From assembly GCF_001707915.1 (NCBI RefSeq), contig NZ_MAVV01000018.1, positions 1-33,192 of the forward strand: DNA of 33,192 nucleotides, given 5' to 3'. Position numbers and translations under genes: made by a program. Origin of the DNA: Thermodesulfovibrio sp. N1. Lineage in GTDB: Bacteria > Nitrospirota > Thermodesulfovibrionia > Thermodesulfovibrionales > Thermodesulfovibrionaceae. A model generated the notes under the pieces. It had not been told where the DNA came from, ran no database searches, and saw only the letters and a list, made by a program, of their open reading frames with translations. This document shows positions 23,736-32,103 of this stretch, in pieces. How positions within the stretch are numbered: the first letter of the stretch is position 1; each line of letters begins with the position of its first letter.

Positions 23736-24686
23736 ATGTTTGATAGAAAGAAACAAATTAAATGGGCTTCTTTGAAAGTAGGAATTGTCATCACATTAAC
23801 CCTTTTGATAATTTTCTTTGTTATCGTATTTTCTGGGGGAATTCAATCTATCTTTACTACTCGTATTCTTTTAAATGTAAGTATAGTTGATGTTAAGGGA
23901 TTAAGACCAGGAGCACCAGTAAGAATTGCTGGAGTTGATGTGGGAGAAGTAAAAGAAATAAAACTAAGTCAACAACATGGCACAATAGTTAAAATATCAG
24001 TTGACAGGGAAATCCTAAACTTCCTAAAATCCGATGCAACCGCAACTGTTCAAACTTTGGGTCTTTTAGGAGATAAATATTTAGAGCTTTCACCAGGACA
24101 GTCCAAACAATCCTTTGAACCAAGTCAAGTTATATACGGTTATCCACAGACAGAAATCAGAGATATTATCGCGACAGCTGTTACCGCAATGAATAAAATA
24201 GACGGACTAATTGGGAAAATTGATTCCCTTATACAAAAATTCGAACAATCAGAAGGAACTCTTCCAAAGTTAATAAAAGACCCATCTCTTTACAATAACT
24301 TAAATGCTGTAGCTACGGAATTAAAAAAATTAACTGAAGAAATTAAACAAGGAAGTTTAGGAAAGCTTTCTCGAGATAAAGAACTTTACTCAAGCATTAC
24401 AAATACAGTAAAAAACTTAGAAGAATTTTCCAACAAAATCTCTTCCTCACATGGTAGTCTTGGTAAATTAATCAATGAACCGGAGTTATATAATAGTTTG
24501 GTTAATATATCACAAAGACTTGATAACCTCCTCAATGAAATAGAGAAATCTCAAGGGACTCTCTCTCTTCTTTTAAGAGACAAACAAACAGCAGAAGATT
24601 TAAAACAAAGTGTAAGAGAAATCAAGGAACTGATTGAAGAAATTAAAAAAAATCCTAAAAAATTTTTCAAATTTAGTGTTTTTTAG
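23736..24686 (+). CDS. MlaD/MCE-domain lipid-transport protein
   Basis: About 316 residues from the ATG at 23736 (MFDRKKQIKWASLKVG), the usual position just ahead of the membrane anchor (IVITLTLLIIFFVIVFSGG). The MCE domain follows at about 40-125, with VKGLRPGAPVRIAGVDVGEV and VQTLGLLGDKYLELSPG. The C-terminal part is a helical needle-like region with four copies of a G-[ST]-L-x-x-L-x-x-[DE] unit (EGTLPKLIKD, QGSLGKLSRD, HGSLGKLINE, QGTLSLLLRD). MlaD-type proteins are periplasmic substrate-binding parts of phospholipid ABC transporters. No permease or ATPase gene is adjacent here, so partners must lie elsewhere. The upstream GTG at 23646 would add 30 residues encoded within or next to repeat sequence. 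Confidence 0.88.
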   Translation: MFDRKKQIKWASLKVGIVITLTLLIIFFVIVFSGGIQSIFTTRILLNVSIVDVKGLRPGAPVRIAGVDVGEVKEIKLSQQHGTIVKISVDREILNFLKSDATATVQTLGLLGDKYLELSPGQSKQSFEPSQVIYGYPQTEIRDIIATAVTAMNKIDGLIGKIDSLIQKFEQSEGTLPKLIKDPSLYNNLNAVATELKKLTEEIKQGSLGKLSRDKELYSSITNTVKNLEEFSNKISSSHGSLGKLINEPELYNSLVNISQRLDNLLNEIEKSQGTLSLLLRDKQTAEDLKQSVREIKELIEEIKKNPKKFFKFSVF

Positions 24687-24699
24687 GTTATAATTTTTT

Positions 24700-25200
24700 A
24701 TGGCAATTTTAGAAATCAAAAAATACCCCGATGACATTCTCAAGGTAAAAGCTTCCTTTGTGGATGAAATTAATGGAAATATCCAGAAATTGATTGATGA
24801 TATGATTGAAACAATGTATAAGGCAAATGGAGTTGGTTTATCTGCACCACAGGTTGGAGTATCAAAGAGAATAATTGTAGTTGATACATCACCAAGAGAA
24901 GAAAATCAATCACTTATTGTTTTAGTAAATCCTGAAATAGTGAACTCCGATGGTGAAATCATTTCAGAAGAAGGTTGTCTTAGCATTCCGGGCTTTATTA
25001 CAAGATTACAGAGAAAACAAAAAGTTTTTGTAAAGGGATTAGATAAAAATGGTAAAGAAATAGAAATTGAGGCAGAAGGTCTTTTAGCAAGAGCCCTTCA
25101 ACATGAAATAGATCACCTCGATGGAATTCTACTTATTGACCGAATAAGCCCCCTTAAAAGAGAACTTTTCAGAAGAAAATATAAGAAAATAAGAAAATAA
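24700..25200 (+). CDS. def: Peptide deformylase
   Basis: Removes the formyl group from nascent N-terminal methionine. 166 residues. All three signature motifs are present: GVGLSAPQVG near residue 44, EEGCLSIPG near 90 (Cys metal ligand), and QHEIDHLDG near 134 (the HExxH metal site, His-Glu-Ile-Asp-His). Metal is Fe(II) or similar by family knowledge. It lies 13 bp after the mlaD-like gene and 7 bp before fmt, the classic def-fmt pair. Confidence 0.97.
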   Translation: MAILEIKKYPDDILKVKASFVDEINGNIQKLIDDMIETMYKANGVGLSAPQVGVSKRIIVVDTSPREENQSLIVLVNPEIVNSDGEIISEEGCLSIPGFITRLQRKQKVFVKGLDKNGKEIEIEAEGLLARALQHEIDHLDGILLIDRISPLKRELFRRKYKKIRK

Positions 25201-25207
25201 AATCCTC

Positions 25208-26142
25208 ATGCCTGATATAAAAAAAGGAATTGTATTTTTTGGTACACCAGATTTTGCAGTTCCTACTTTAAAATATTTAATAGCAAATAATGAAAATATT
25301 TTACTCGTAATAACCCAACCAGACAAACCAAAGGGAAGGGGAAAAAATGTTCAGCCACCACCTGTAAAAGAAATAGCTATTAAGCAGGGATTAAAAGTTT
25401 TACAACCTGAAAAAATAAAGGATGAAAAGTTTATAGAAACACTGAAAAAGCTTAATCCTGAGATTGCAATTGTTGTAGCCTATGGTAAAATACTTCCAAG
25501 AGAGGTCTTAGAAATACCAGCACTTGGGTGCATTAATCTTCATGCTTCCCTTTTGCCAAAATACAGAGGTGCAGCCCCCATTCAGTGGGCATTAATAAAA
25601 GGGGAAAAAATTACAGGAGTTACAACCATGCTTATTGATGAAGGTTTGGATACAGGACCTATACTTTTACAAAAAGAAGTCCCTATAGATGATGATGACA
25701 ATGCTCAGAGTCTTTCAGAAAAACTTGCAGTAATTGGAGCAGATTTAGTAATCGAGACTATTGATAAAATGAGAAGGGGGCTTATTACTCCAACTCCGCA
25801 GACAGGACAGATTAGCTATGCTCCTCTTTTAAAAAAAGAAGATGGGAAAATAGACTGGCAAAAATCAGCAATTGAAATTTTTAATCTTATCCGTGGCACC
25901 TATCCTTGGCCCTGTGCATACTGCTATTTTAAAAAGGAAAGATTAAAAATAATTAAAGCTCAACCATTAGAAGAGAAAGCTCCCCCTGGTTTAATTATTA
26001 AAGCAAAAGATGAGTTGATAATAGGAACAGGCTTAGGTACAATTAAAATTTTACTTATACAACCTGAAGGAAAAAAATAATGACAGCAAAGGAATTTATT
26101 TGTGGAAGAAAAATAAATGAGGGTGTGGATTATTTTTCTTAG
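25208..26142 (+). CDS. fmt: Methionyl-tRNA formyltransferase, with frame change at an A7 run near the 3' end
   Basis: Formylates initiator Met-tRNA. The zero-frame product is 290 residues and stops at 26078-26080. It has the formyltransferase core (GIVFFGTPDFAVPTLKYL, AYGKILPREVL, INLHASLLPKYRGAAPIQWA near residue 110, DEGLDTGPIL) and the C-terminal OB-like domain. It ends IQPEGKK, exactly where relatives continue with about 20 more residues. Those residues (IMTAKEFICGRKINEGVDYF, then a final S) are encoded in the -1 frame directly after the A7 run at 26071-26077 and end at TAG 26140-26142, giving about 311 residues, the normal length. Either slippage joins the frames or one A is missing from the sequence. 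The extension overlaps the start of the next gene. Confidence 0.9.
26071..26077 (+). other. A7 slippery run at the fmt frame change
   Basis: GGA AAA AAA TAA is read in frame 0. A one-base backward slip on A-AAA-AAA, or one extra A added by RNA polymerase, would instead read GGA AAA AAA ATA ATG and continue to 26142. A-AAA-AAA is a well-known slippery heptamer (for example in E. coli dnaX). The stop codon immediately after it could favour slipping. Confidence 0.55.
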
Positions 26143-26668
26143 GGGTTTTGTTCTTAAAATTTACTATCCTTTGTTAATGTTGATTGGAGCTTTTTTAAAG
26201 AGTAAAAAAGTGATTTTTCAGTCTCATATAGTCAATGTTAATAATTTTCTTGTAAAGCAGTTAAATTATAAAATTAATAAAATTTTACTTCTTCTTCCTC
26301 ACTGTCTTCAAAATTCAAAATGTGATGTAAGACTTACCTTTGATGTTTTCAAATGTAAAAGATGTGGGCAATGTAAAATAAAAGATCTTATCGAACTTGC
26401 TGAGCAATACGATGTAGCCATATCAATTGCTACTGGAGGAACTATTGCAAGAAAGGTTGTTAAAGAACTCCGTCCCGATGCGATTATTGCAGTTGCCTGT
26501 GAAAGAGACCTTTCAAGTGGAATTGTAGATACTTACCCAATACCAGTCATTGGAATTTTGAACGAAAGACCCTTTGGTCCTTGTATAGATACTACAGTAA
26601 ATTTAAAAAAAGTTGAGGATGCTCTCAAATGGTTTATGAACAGCAAAATCCAAGAAAAGAAGCTGTAG
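26117..26668 (+). CDS. DUF116 family protein
   Basis: 183 residues. A hydrophobic N-terminus (FVLKIYYPLLMLIGAFL, about residues 11-27) suggests membrane association. The DUF116 domain follows with HIVNVNNFLVKQLNYK and a cysteine cluster: PHCLQNSKC, then KCKRCGQCKIKDL (five to six Cys, possible metal or Fe-S ligands). Next come IATGGTIARKVVKELRPDAI, IIAVACERDLSSGI and ILNERPFGPCIDT. The biochemical function is unknown; the gene is often found beside fmt and rsmB in bacteria. The start is not certain: the ATG at 26117 has GGAAG 9 bases upstream and lies inside the fmt extension. It overlaps rsmB by 40 bp. Confidence 0.85.
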   Translation: MRVWIIFLRGFVLKIYYPLLMLIGAFLKSKKVIFQSHIVNVNNFLVKQLNYKINKILLLLPHCLQNSKCDVRLTFDVFKCKRCGQCKIKDLIELAEQYDVAISIATGGTIARKVVKELRPDAIIAVACERDLSSGIVDTYPIPVIGILNERPFGPCIDTTVNLKKVEDALKWFMNSKIQEKKL

Positions 26669-27972
26669 AAATTCTTACTTATCTTTTTGAAAAAAGAAAA
26701 CCTTTAAAAATTCTTTTAACTGAAAATCTTCTCAACAAGTTTAATGAAAATGATAGAGCATTTTTAAAAGAAATTGTACATGGTGTTTTGCGAAACCTTT
26801 ATTTTATTGACTGGATTCTTGCTAAATTTTATAGAAATAAAAAAAGATTGCTTCCAAAAACAATCAATAATCTAAGATGTGCAATATATCAATTAATTTT
26901 TATGAAACTCCCATCTTATGCGGTAACGAATGAATCTGTTAAAGTGGAAAAATCATTAAGGGGTTTTCCTTCCCTTGTGAATGCAATATTAAGAAATTTT
27001 TTAAGAGAATATCCATCTGGAGAGTATCCTTTGCCTTTATCTGAAAAATTTACTGATATTGAAAAATATCTTTCAATAAAATATTCTTATCCCCTATGGC
27101 TTGTTAAAAGATATTTGAAAAGATTCACTCAAGAAGAGATAGAACCTTTTTTAAAGGCAAACAATGATAAACCTCCGTTCACAATAGCTGTAAAACCTAA
27201 AGAAAGAAATGAAATTGCCGAATACTTGAATAAAAAAGGATTCTTAGTTTATCCAACAAAATATGCTCCATCAGGTTTAAAGATAGAAGGTAAAGGATAT
27301 GAAATTAGAAAAGCTCTTCAAAAATTACCCTTTTTTTGGCTAATTCAGGATGAAGCATCTCAACTTGCCTGTTTTTTTCTTGAAGTATATGAAAATGATA
27401 CAATTTTAGATGTTTGTTCATCTCCAGGAGGTAAAGCTCTGCTTTCTGCTGCTTTGATGGAAAAGGGTAGAATACTCTGTCTTGAGAAAAATAAAGAAAG
27501 ATTAAAAATTTTAAACCAGAACATTAAAAGAGTAAAAAAGTTTCTTCCTAACATAAAAATTGAATCTTTACTTATGGATATATTTGAATTCAGGGATAAA
27601 AATAATTTTAATAAAATTATTCTCGATGCTCCCTGTTCCTCCCTTGGAGTCATTAGAAGAAATCCCGATGTAAGATATCGATGTAGTGAGTCAGAAATAG
27701 CAAGACTTTCAGAAATGCAATTTCTTATGCTTGATCATGTTTCCAAGTATTTGACCAAAGGAGGTACACTTCTTTATTGTGTTTGTTCAACAGAACCAGA
27801 GGAAGGTGAAAGAGTAGTTGAAAAGTTTTTACATAATCATGAAGAATTTTATACTATAAATAGTGAGATTTCTTTTTTTAAAGATCTTTATATTGACAAA
27901 GGGATGATAAGAACCTATCCACACATACATGATATGGATGGTTTTTTCATGGCAAGGATTTTGCGATGCTAA
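26629..27972 (+). CDS. rsmB: 16S rRNA (cytosine967-C5)-methyltransferase RsmB/Sun
   Basis: 447 residues. The N-terminal ~130 residues are the NusB-like RNA-binding domain (RKEAVEILTYLFEKRKPL, NDRAFLKEIVHGVLRN). The Rossmann methyltransferase follows with SAM motif LDVCSSPGGKALLSAA near 259-274, DAPCSSLGVIRRNPDVRY near 333, and CVCSTEPEEGERVVE near 384. The two catalytic cysteines of the m5C RNA methyltransferase family are in DAPCSS and in CVCSTEPEE. It ends HDMDGFFMARIL, the standard C-terminus. The ATG lies 40 bp inside DUF116. The downstream PASTA gene starts 7 bp before the stop. Confidence 0.95.
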   Translation: MVYEQQNPRKEAVEILTYLFEKRKPLKILLTENLLNKFNENDRAFLKEIVHGVLRNLYFIDWILAKFYRNKKRLLPKTINNLRCAIYQLIFMKLPSYAVTNESVKVEKSLRGFPSLVNAILRNFLREYPSGEYPLPLSEKFTDIEKYLSIKYSYPLWLVKRYLKRFTQEEIEPFLKANNDKPPFTIAVKPKERNEIAEYLNKKGFLVYPTKYAPSGLKIEGKGYEIRKALQKLPFFWLIQDEASQLACFFLEVYENDTILDVCSSPGGKALLSAALMEKGRILCLEKNKERLKILNQNIKRVKKFLPNIKIESLLMDIFEFRDKNNFNKIILDAPCSSLGVIRRNPDVRYRCSESEIARLSEMQFLMLDHVSKYLTKGGTLLYCVCSTEPEEGERVVEKFLHNHEEFYTINSEISFFKDLYIDKGMIRTYPHIHDMDGFFMARILRC

Positions 27973-28460
27973 AAAAATTTTTGTATATTATTATTGCCAT
28001 TGCTGGAGGTTTTTTAAGCGGGTATCTACTTTTAACATTTATTGTATTAGGAGGAACCACAGAAGTTCCTGATTTAATAGGTAAGGATATCGTAGTTGCT
28101 AATCAGATATTGAAGGAAAAAGGATTTTATATTCGAATAGAAGGTTATGAATATTCTGAAGCACCTACTGGAACAGTATCAAAACAGAATCCTCCTGCAG
28201 GAGCAAAAATAAAAAGTGGCAGAGAAATTGGAGTGATTGTAAGTAAAGGCTTAAGATTCAATATACTTCCTGATGTTACAGGAATTAATTATGAGGAAGC
28301 TGAGAAAATATTAAATGAAAAGGGAATTCCGATAGAACAAATTATTTATATTCATTCAGAGATTTATCCTGAAAAAATTGTAATTGCTCAGAGACCTGAA
28401 CCCCAGGAAGGTGGAAAATCTATCAAATTACTTGTAAGTAAAGGGAGAAGGGAGGATTAA
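27966..28460 (+). CDS. Membrane-anchored PASTA-domain protein
   Basis: 164 residues. One N-terminal transmembrane helix (FLYIIIAIAGGFLSGYLLL, residues ~5-23) is followed by two PASTA repeats. Repeat 1 is about residues 33-95 (VPDLIGKDIVVANQILKEKG, SKQNPPAGAKIKSGREI). Repeat 2 is about 98-160 (LPDVTGINYEEAEKILNEKG, AQRPEPQEGGKSIKLLVS). PASTA domains bind peptidoglycan or muropeptides in Ser/Thr kinases and PBPs, but no kinase or transpeptidase domain is attached here. The placement between rsmB and rpe recurs in many bacteria, where the kinase gene may be nearby; it is not in this window. Confidence 0.9.
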   Translation: MLKKFLYIIIAIAGGFLSGYLLLTFIVLGGTTEVPDLIGKDIVVANQILKEKGFYIRIEGYEYSEAPTGTVSKQNPPAGAKIKSGREIGVIVSKGLRFNILPDVTGINYEEAEKILNEKGIPIEQIIYIHSEIYPEKIVIAQRPEPQEGGKSIKLLVSKGRRED

Positions 28461-28462
28461 AG

Positions 28463-29122
28463 GTGGTATTAATTGCGCCTTCAATTTTATCTGCAGATTT
28501 TGGAAGACTTGCTGAAGAAATAAAACTTGCTCAAGAAGCTGGAGCAGATCTGATTCACATTGATGTAATGGATGGACTGTTTGTTCCTAATATAACAGTT
28601 GGTCCTCTTATAGTTGAAGCAATCAAAAAAGTTGCAACGGTTCCCCTTGATGTTCACTTAATGATAGTAAATCCAGAAAAATACATTAATGATTTTATTA
28701 AAGCAGGTGCTGATATATTGACTGTTCATGTAGAAGCTTCTGTTCATTTACATAGAACAATAGGAAACATTAAAGAAAAGGGATCAAAAGCAGGAGTATC
28801 TCTTAATCCTGCAACAACTTTACATACAATTGAAGAAATTGTTAATGATATTGATCTTCTTCTTATAATGTCTGTTAACCCTGGTTTTGGTGGGCAATCC
28901 TTTATTCCTTCCTGTATGGAGAAAATTAAAAAGGCAAGGAATTTAATCGAAAATAGAAATAAAAAAGTTTTAATTGAAGTTGACGGAGGGATTAAACTTA
29001 ACAATTCCTCTACAGTTGTCAGGGCAGGAGCTGATATTTTGGTAATAGGCTCAGAATTTTTTGGGCAAAAAGATTATAAAAAATTTATGCAAAAATTAAG
29101 GAAAATATTAAGTGAGAACTGA
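28463..29122 (+). CDS. rpe: Ribulose-phosphate 3-epimerase
   Basis: Interconverts ribulose 5-phosphate and xylulose 5-phosphate in the pentose phosphate pathway. 219 residues, full length. Signature segments: IAPSILSADFGRLAEEI at the start, HIDVMDGLFVPNITVGP near 32-48, PLDVHLMIVNPEKYI near 61, MSVNPGFGGQSFIP near 135 and EVDGGIKLNN near 171. These supply the metal-binding His/Asp set. The start is GTG at 28463 with GGGAGG upstream, 2 bp after the PASTA gene stop. It overlaps the TPR gene by 11 bp. Confidence 0.96.
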   Translation: MVLIAPSILSADFGRLAEEIKLAQEAGADLIHIDVMDGLFVPNITVGPLIVEAIKKVATVPLDVHLMIVNPEKYINDFIKAGADILTVHVEASVHLHRTIGNIKEKGSKAGVSLNPATTLHTIEEIVNDIDLLLIMSVNPGFGGQSFIPSCMEKIKKARNLIENRNKKVLIEVDGGIKLNNSSTVVRAGADILVIGSEFFGQKDYKKFMQKLRKILSEN

Positions 29123-30158
29123 AAAACTTATTGAAAAAGCTGAAAAATTTAGAAGTAACGGATTTTTTAGAAAATCAATAGCTCTATGGAATAGAATCTA
29201 TAAAAAGGCTATCAAGGAGAATGCCCTCCAACTTACTCTTGACTGTCTGATAGCTCTTGGCGATTTAAATAGAATAATTGGTAATTTTGAAAAATCAATC
29301 CAATTTTATGAAGAAGCAATAGCGCTTGCTGAAGCATTGGAAGAAGAAACTTCTTTGGCAGACAGTTTAAGTGGTTTAGCTTTATGTTATAAAGCAACAG
29401 GTCAATGGAAGGAAGGTCTAAAAATTATAAAAAAGGCAAGAAAACTCTACGAATCTCATGGGGATAAAAGAGGCATTGCTTTTACTTTCTGGGCTGAAGG
29501 AACAATATGGAGATTTGGTGGAAGGATTAAAAAATCCTTAAAAAGTTTTAAGGAGGCTTTGGCAATTTTCAGAAAATTAAAAGATAAATCCGCTATTGGT
29601 TATACCTATTGTGGGTTAGGTGGTAGTTCAAGAGTAAATGGTGATTTTCTAATTTCATTAAAATTTTATAAAAAAGCTAATCAAATATTCAATAAAATAG
29701 ATGATAAATTTGGTTCTGCATACTCTTACTGCGGAGTAGGGAATGCTTATAGAATGCTTGATGATATAAAAGGGGCAGAGAAAAATTTCAAAAAAGCTTT
29801 AAAAATCTACGAAGAAATAGGTGATATTGTAAGTTCTTCCTATACCTTGTGGAGCATGGCAATGTTAGAGATATTAAAAACTTACAGAAGTAAAAAAAAT
29901 AAAAAAGACTACACTAATGCAATTAACTACATTCATAAGGCAGAGAAAAATTTTAAAAAATGTAATGATCCCCGAGGACTTATTTATTGTATTCTCTTAA
30001 GAGGCATGATAAACTATCTTAAAGGAAAAAGGAGCATAGGAAAGAAAATATTCAAAAAAGCTTATGAGAAGACAAAAATTTTTGATTTTGCCTTAGAAAA
30101 AAAATATATTGAGAGACTACTAAATAGAAAATTTTTAATGCCCTATAACATTCCATAG
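29112..30158 (+). CDS. Tetratricopeptide-repeat protein
   Basis: 348 residues, starting with GTG inside the rpe 3' end (AAGGA upstream). At least six TPR units of the CFTSK/NB-ARC-type (TPR_12) pattern are visible, for example CLIALGDLNRIIGNFEKSIQ, DSLSGLALCYKATGQWKEGL, TYCGLGGSSRVNGDFLISLK, SYCGVGNAYRMLDDIKGAEK and KNFKKALKIYEEIGDI. There is no signal peptide or membrane segment, so it is probably cytoplasmic. It is likely a protein-interaction scaffold; the partner is unknown. Very Lys-rich composition matches its neighbours. Confidence 0.85.
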   Translation: MRTEKLIEKAEKFRSNGFFRKSIALWNRIYKKAIKENALQLTLDCLIALGDLNRIIGNFEKSIQFYEEAIALAEALEEETSLADSLSGLALCYKATGQWKEGLKIIKKARKLYESHGDKRGIAFTFWAEGTIWRFGGRIKKSLKSFKEALAIFRKLKDKSAIGYTYCGLGGSSRVNGDFLISLKFYKKANQIFNKIDDKFGSAYSYCGVGNAYRMLDDIKGAEKNFKKALKIYEEIGDIVSSSYTLWSMAMLEILKTYRSKKNKKDYTNAINYIHKAEKNFKKCNDPRGLIYCILLRGMINYLKGKRSIGKKIFKKAYEKTKIFDFALEKKYIERLLNRKFLMPYNIP

Positions 30159-30168
30159 AGTATAATTT

Positions 30169-30717
30169 ATGATGGCAAACAATAAAATTATAACAGTTCC
30201 AAATATGTTAACAACACTTAGAATTTTTCTTGTTCCCTTTCTTGTCTTTGCAATGAATGCAAAAGATTATTCCTTGGCATTAAAAATAATTATCATTGCA
30301 GGCATAACAGACAGTCTTGATGGAATAATAGCAAGAAAATTTAATCAAATTTCAAAGTTTGGGACATTTCTTGATCCTTTAGCAGATAAATTTCTTATTT
30401 TGAGCATTATGGCAATATTTTATATCCAGGAATTAGTTCCGAGGTGGTTTGTCTCAATTGTTTTTATAAGAGATGTTTTGGTAGCTCTTGGATGGCTTGA
30501 AGCTTACTTGAGAAAGAAAAAGATTATGAAACCTCTAATTTTAGGGAAAATATACAATGCTTCTCAGGTAATTATCTTTGGATATGTGATTTTAGCAGTT
30601 AATTTCAAACTGTCTCTTCCCTCTAATTTATGGTACATAGGAGTAAGCTTGCTATCCATATTATCATTTGTTCAGTATACTATTGTAAGATTATCTAATG
30701 ATTCACAGAGGAGTTAG
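30169..30717 (+). CDS. pgsA: CDP-diacylglycerol-glycerol-3-phosphate 3-phosphatidyltransferase
   Basis: Membrane enzyme making phosphatidylglycerol phosphate. 182 residues. It starts with the typical ITVPNMLTTLRIFLVPFLVF and has the CDP-alcohol phosphotransferase signature D-G-x2-A-R-x8-G-x3-D-x3-D in DSLDGIIARKFNQISKFGTF followed by LDPLADK (about residues 49-75). Four or so hydrophobic segments fit the family. It overlaps the following PDZ/radical-SAM gene by 20 bp. Other CDP-alcohol transferases share the motif, but the N-terminus favours PgsA. Confidence 0.92.
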   Translation: MMANNKIITVPNMLTTLRIFLVPFLVFAMNAKDYSLALKIIIIAGITDSLDGIIARKFNQISKFGTFLDPLADKFLILSIMAIFYIQELVPRWFVSIVFIRDVLVALGWLEAYLRKKKIMKPLILGKIYNASQVIIFGYVILAVNFKLSLPSNLWYIGVSLLSILSFVQYTIVRLSNDSQRS

Positions 30718-31983
30718 AATTGAATATATTAAACCTCAAAGTCCAGCACAAAGGGCAGGACTTAAAGAGGGTGACATAATACTGTCAATTAATGGTCATG
30801 CGATAAAGGATGTTCTCGATTTGATGTATTATTCCGTTGAAGATATATTAAAAGTTAAATTTTTAAGAGAAAACAAAAAAATACCTCGATTATTGAAAAA
30901 TATGATGAACAATTAGGAATTGAAGTTGAACCTTTTAGAATAAAAAGATGCAGGAATAAATGTCTTTTCTGCTTTGTAGAACAACTTCCAAAGGGTTTAA
31001 GAAAATCTTTATATTTTAAAGACGAAGACTACCGAGCAAGTTTTCTTTATGGAAATTATATTACTCTTACAAATTTAAAAAAAGAAGACTACGATAGAAT
31101 AAAAAAACTTTTCTTATCTCCTTTATATATTTCTGTTCATGCTACAGACCCTGAAGTTAGAAATCTATTGTTGGGTAACTTCGAAGCTCCACCAATTTTA
31201 ATGGAACTTAAAAAGCTTGCAAAAAATAAAATTAGAATGCACACTCAGATTGTACTTTGCCCTGATATAAATGACGGATATGTTCTTGAAAAAACAATTT
31301 TAGATTTATATAAACTCTACCCCTATGTATCATCAATAGCAGTTGTACCTTTGGGTTTAACAAAATATCATAAAAATAATTTAAAACCAGTTACAAAAAG
31401 CAAAGCAGAGGAAGTGATAAGTCTTGTTGAAGCCTTTCAAAAGAGATTTAAGAAGAAACACGGAATGGCAATTGTTTATCTTGCCGATGAATTTTATATC
31501 AAAGCTCAGAAAAATTTTCCTTCTCCAAGTATTTATGATGATTTTCTCCAGATTGAAAATGGCGTTGGGATGGTTCCGCTTTTTGTTAAAGAGACAAAAA
31601 AAGTAAATATTCCGCAATTGAAAGTAAAAAAAAGATTAGTAACTTTTACAGGAGAATCTTTCTTTCCTTATCTAAATCAATTCATTGAAAAGATGCAAAA
31701 AAAAGATATTCCTATAAATTTAATTCCTATAAAAAATAATCTCTTTGGTGAAAGCGTGACAGTTACCGGTCTTTTATCTGGAGAAGATATAATAAAAGGT
31801 CTCGCATCTCATATTGAAAAAAACGATATAGTTTTAATTCCAGATGTTACAATGAAAGACACAGACAATAGATTTTTAGATGATCTAACCCTTTCAGATA
31901 TAGAGAAAATACTACAAGTAAAAACAGTAAAAATTGGAACCCAACCAACAGATTTGTTAAAAACCATAGAGACAATCTGTTAG
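30698..31983 (+). CDS. PDZ/radical-SAM DUF512 protein, interrupted by a frame change at an A7 run
   Basis: Two frames make one protein. Frame 1 (30698-30916, 72 codons) encodes a PDZ-like domain (IEYIKPQSPAQRAGLKEGD, IILSINGHAIKDVLDL). After the A7 run at 30875-30881 the family sequence continues in the -1 frame: NTSIIEKYDEQLGIEVEPF, then CRNKCLFCFVEQLPKG with the CxxxCxxC Fe-S pattern (Cys codons at 30949, 30961 and 30970), YGNYITLTNL, SPLYISVHATDPEVRN, and the DUF512 C-terminal domain to TAG at 31981. A gene call starting at 31168 would cover only the C-terminal part. The restored product is about 428 residues, as in relatives. The family is a radical-SAM-like protein of unknown reaction. 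Slippage, sequencing error or a true pseudogene are all possible. Confidence 0.85.
30875..30881 (+). other. A7 slippery run at the DUF512 frame change
   Basis: GAA AAC AAA AAA ATA is the zero frame, which ends at TAG 30914-30916. A one-base backward slip or one extra A gives AAC AAA AAA AAT ACC TCG and restores the family sequence. It has the same run length and same direction of correction as in fmt. Confidence 0.55.
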
Positions 31984-32034
31984 CCAGAACAAGTTTAATA
32001 ATTATAAATTGTTTTCTTGTGGATAAATATTAAA

Positions 32035-32064
32035 TTGACAAAAATGTAACATAATGGATATTAT
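32035..32064 (+). promoter_or_regulatory. Sigma-70-type promoter for the amidotransferase gene
   Basis: A perfect TTGACA (32035-32040), an 18-bp spacer and TATTAT (32059-32064). Transcription would start near 32071, giving a leader of about 33 bases with GGAG (32092-32095) before the ATG at 32104. Confidence 0.65.
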
Positions 32065-32103
32065 AAAAAGTAAATGGTAACCTTTTGCCGATGGAGATAA
32101 AAT

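Noticed and set aside
31168-31983. Independent gene starting at the ATG of 31168
   Set aside because: The ATG/GAA region is mid-family; upstream sequence in the same frame encodes the conserved radical-SAM segment, so this is the 3' part of the broken DUF512 gene.
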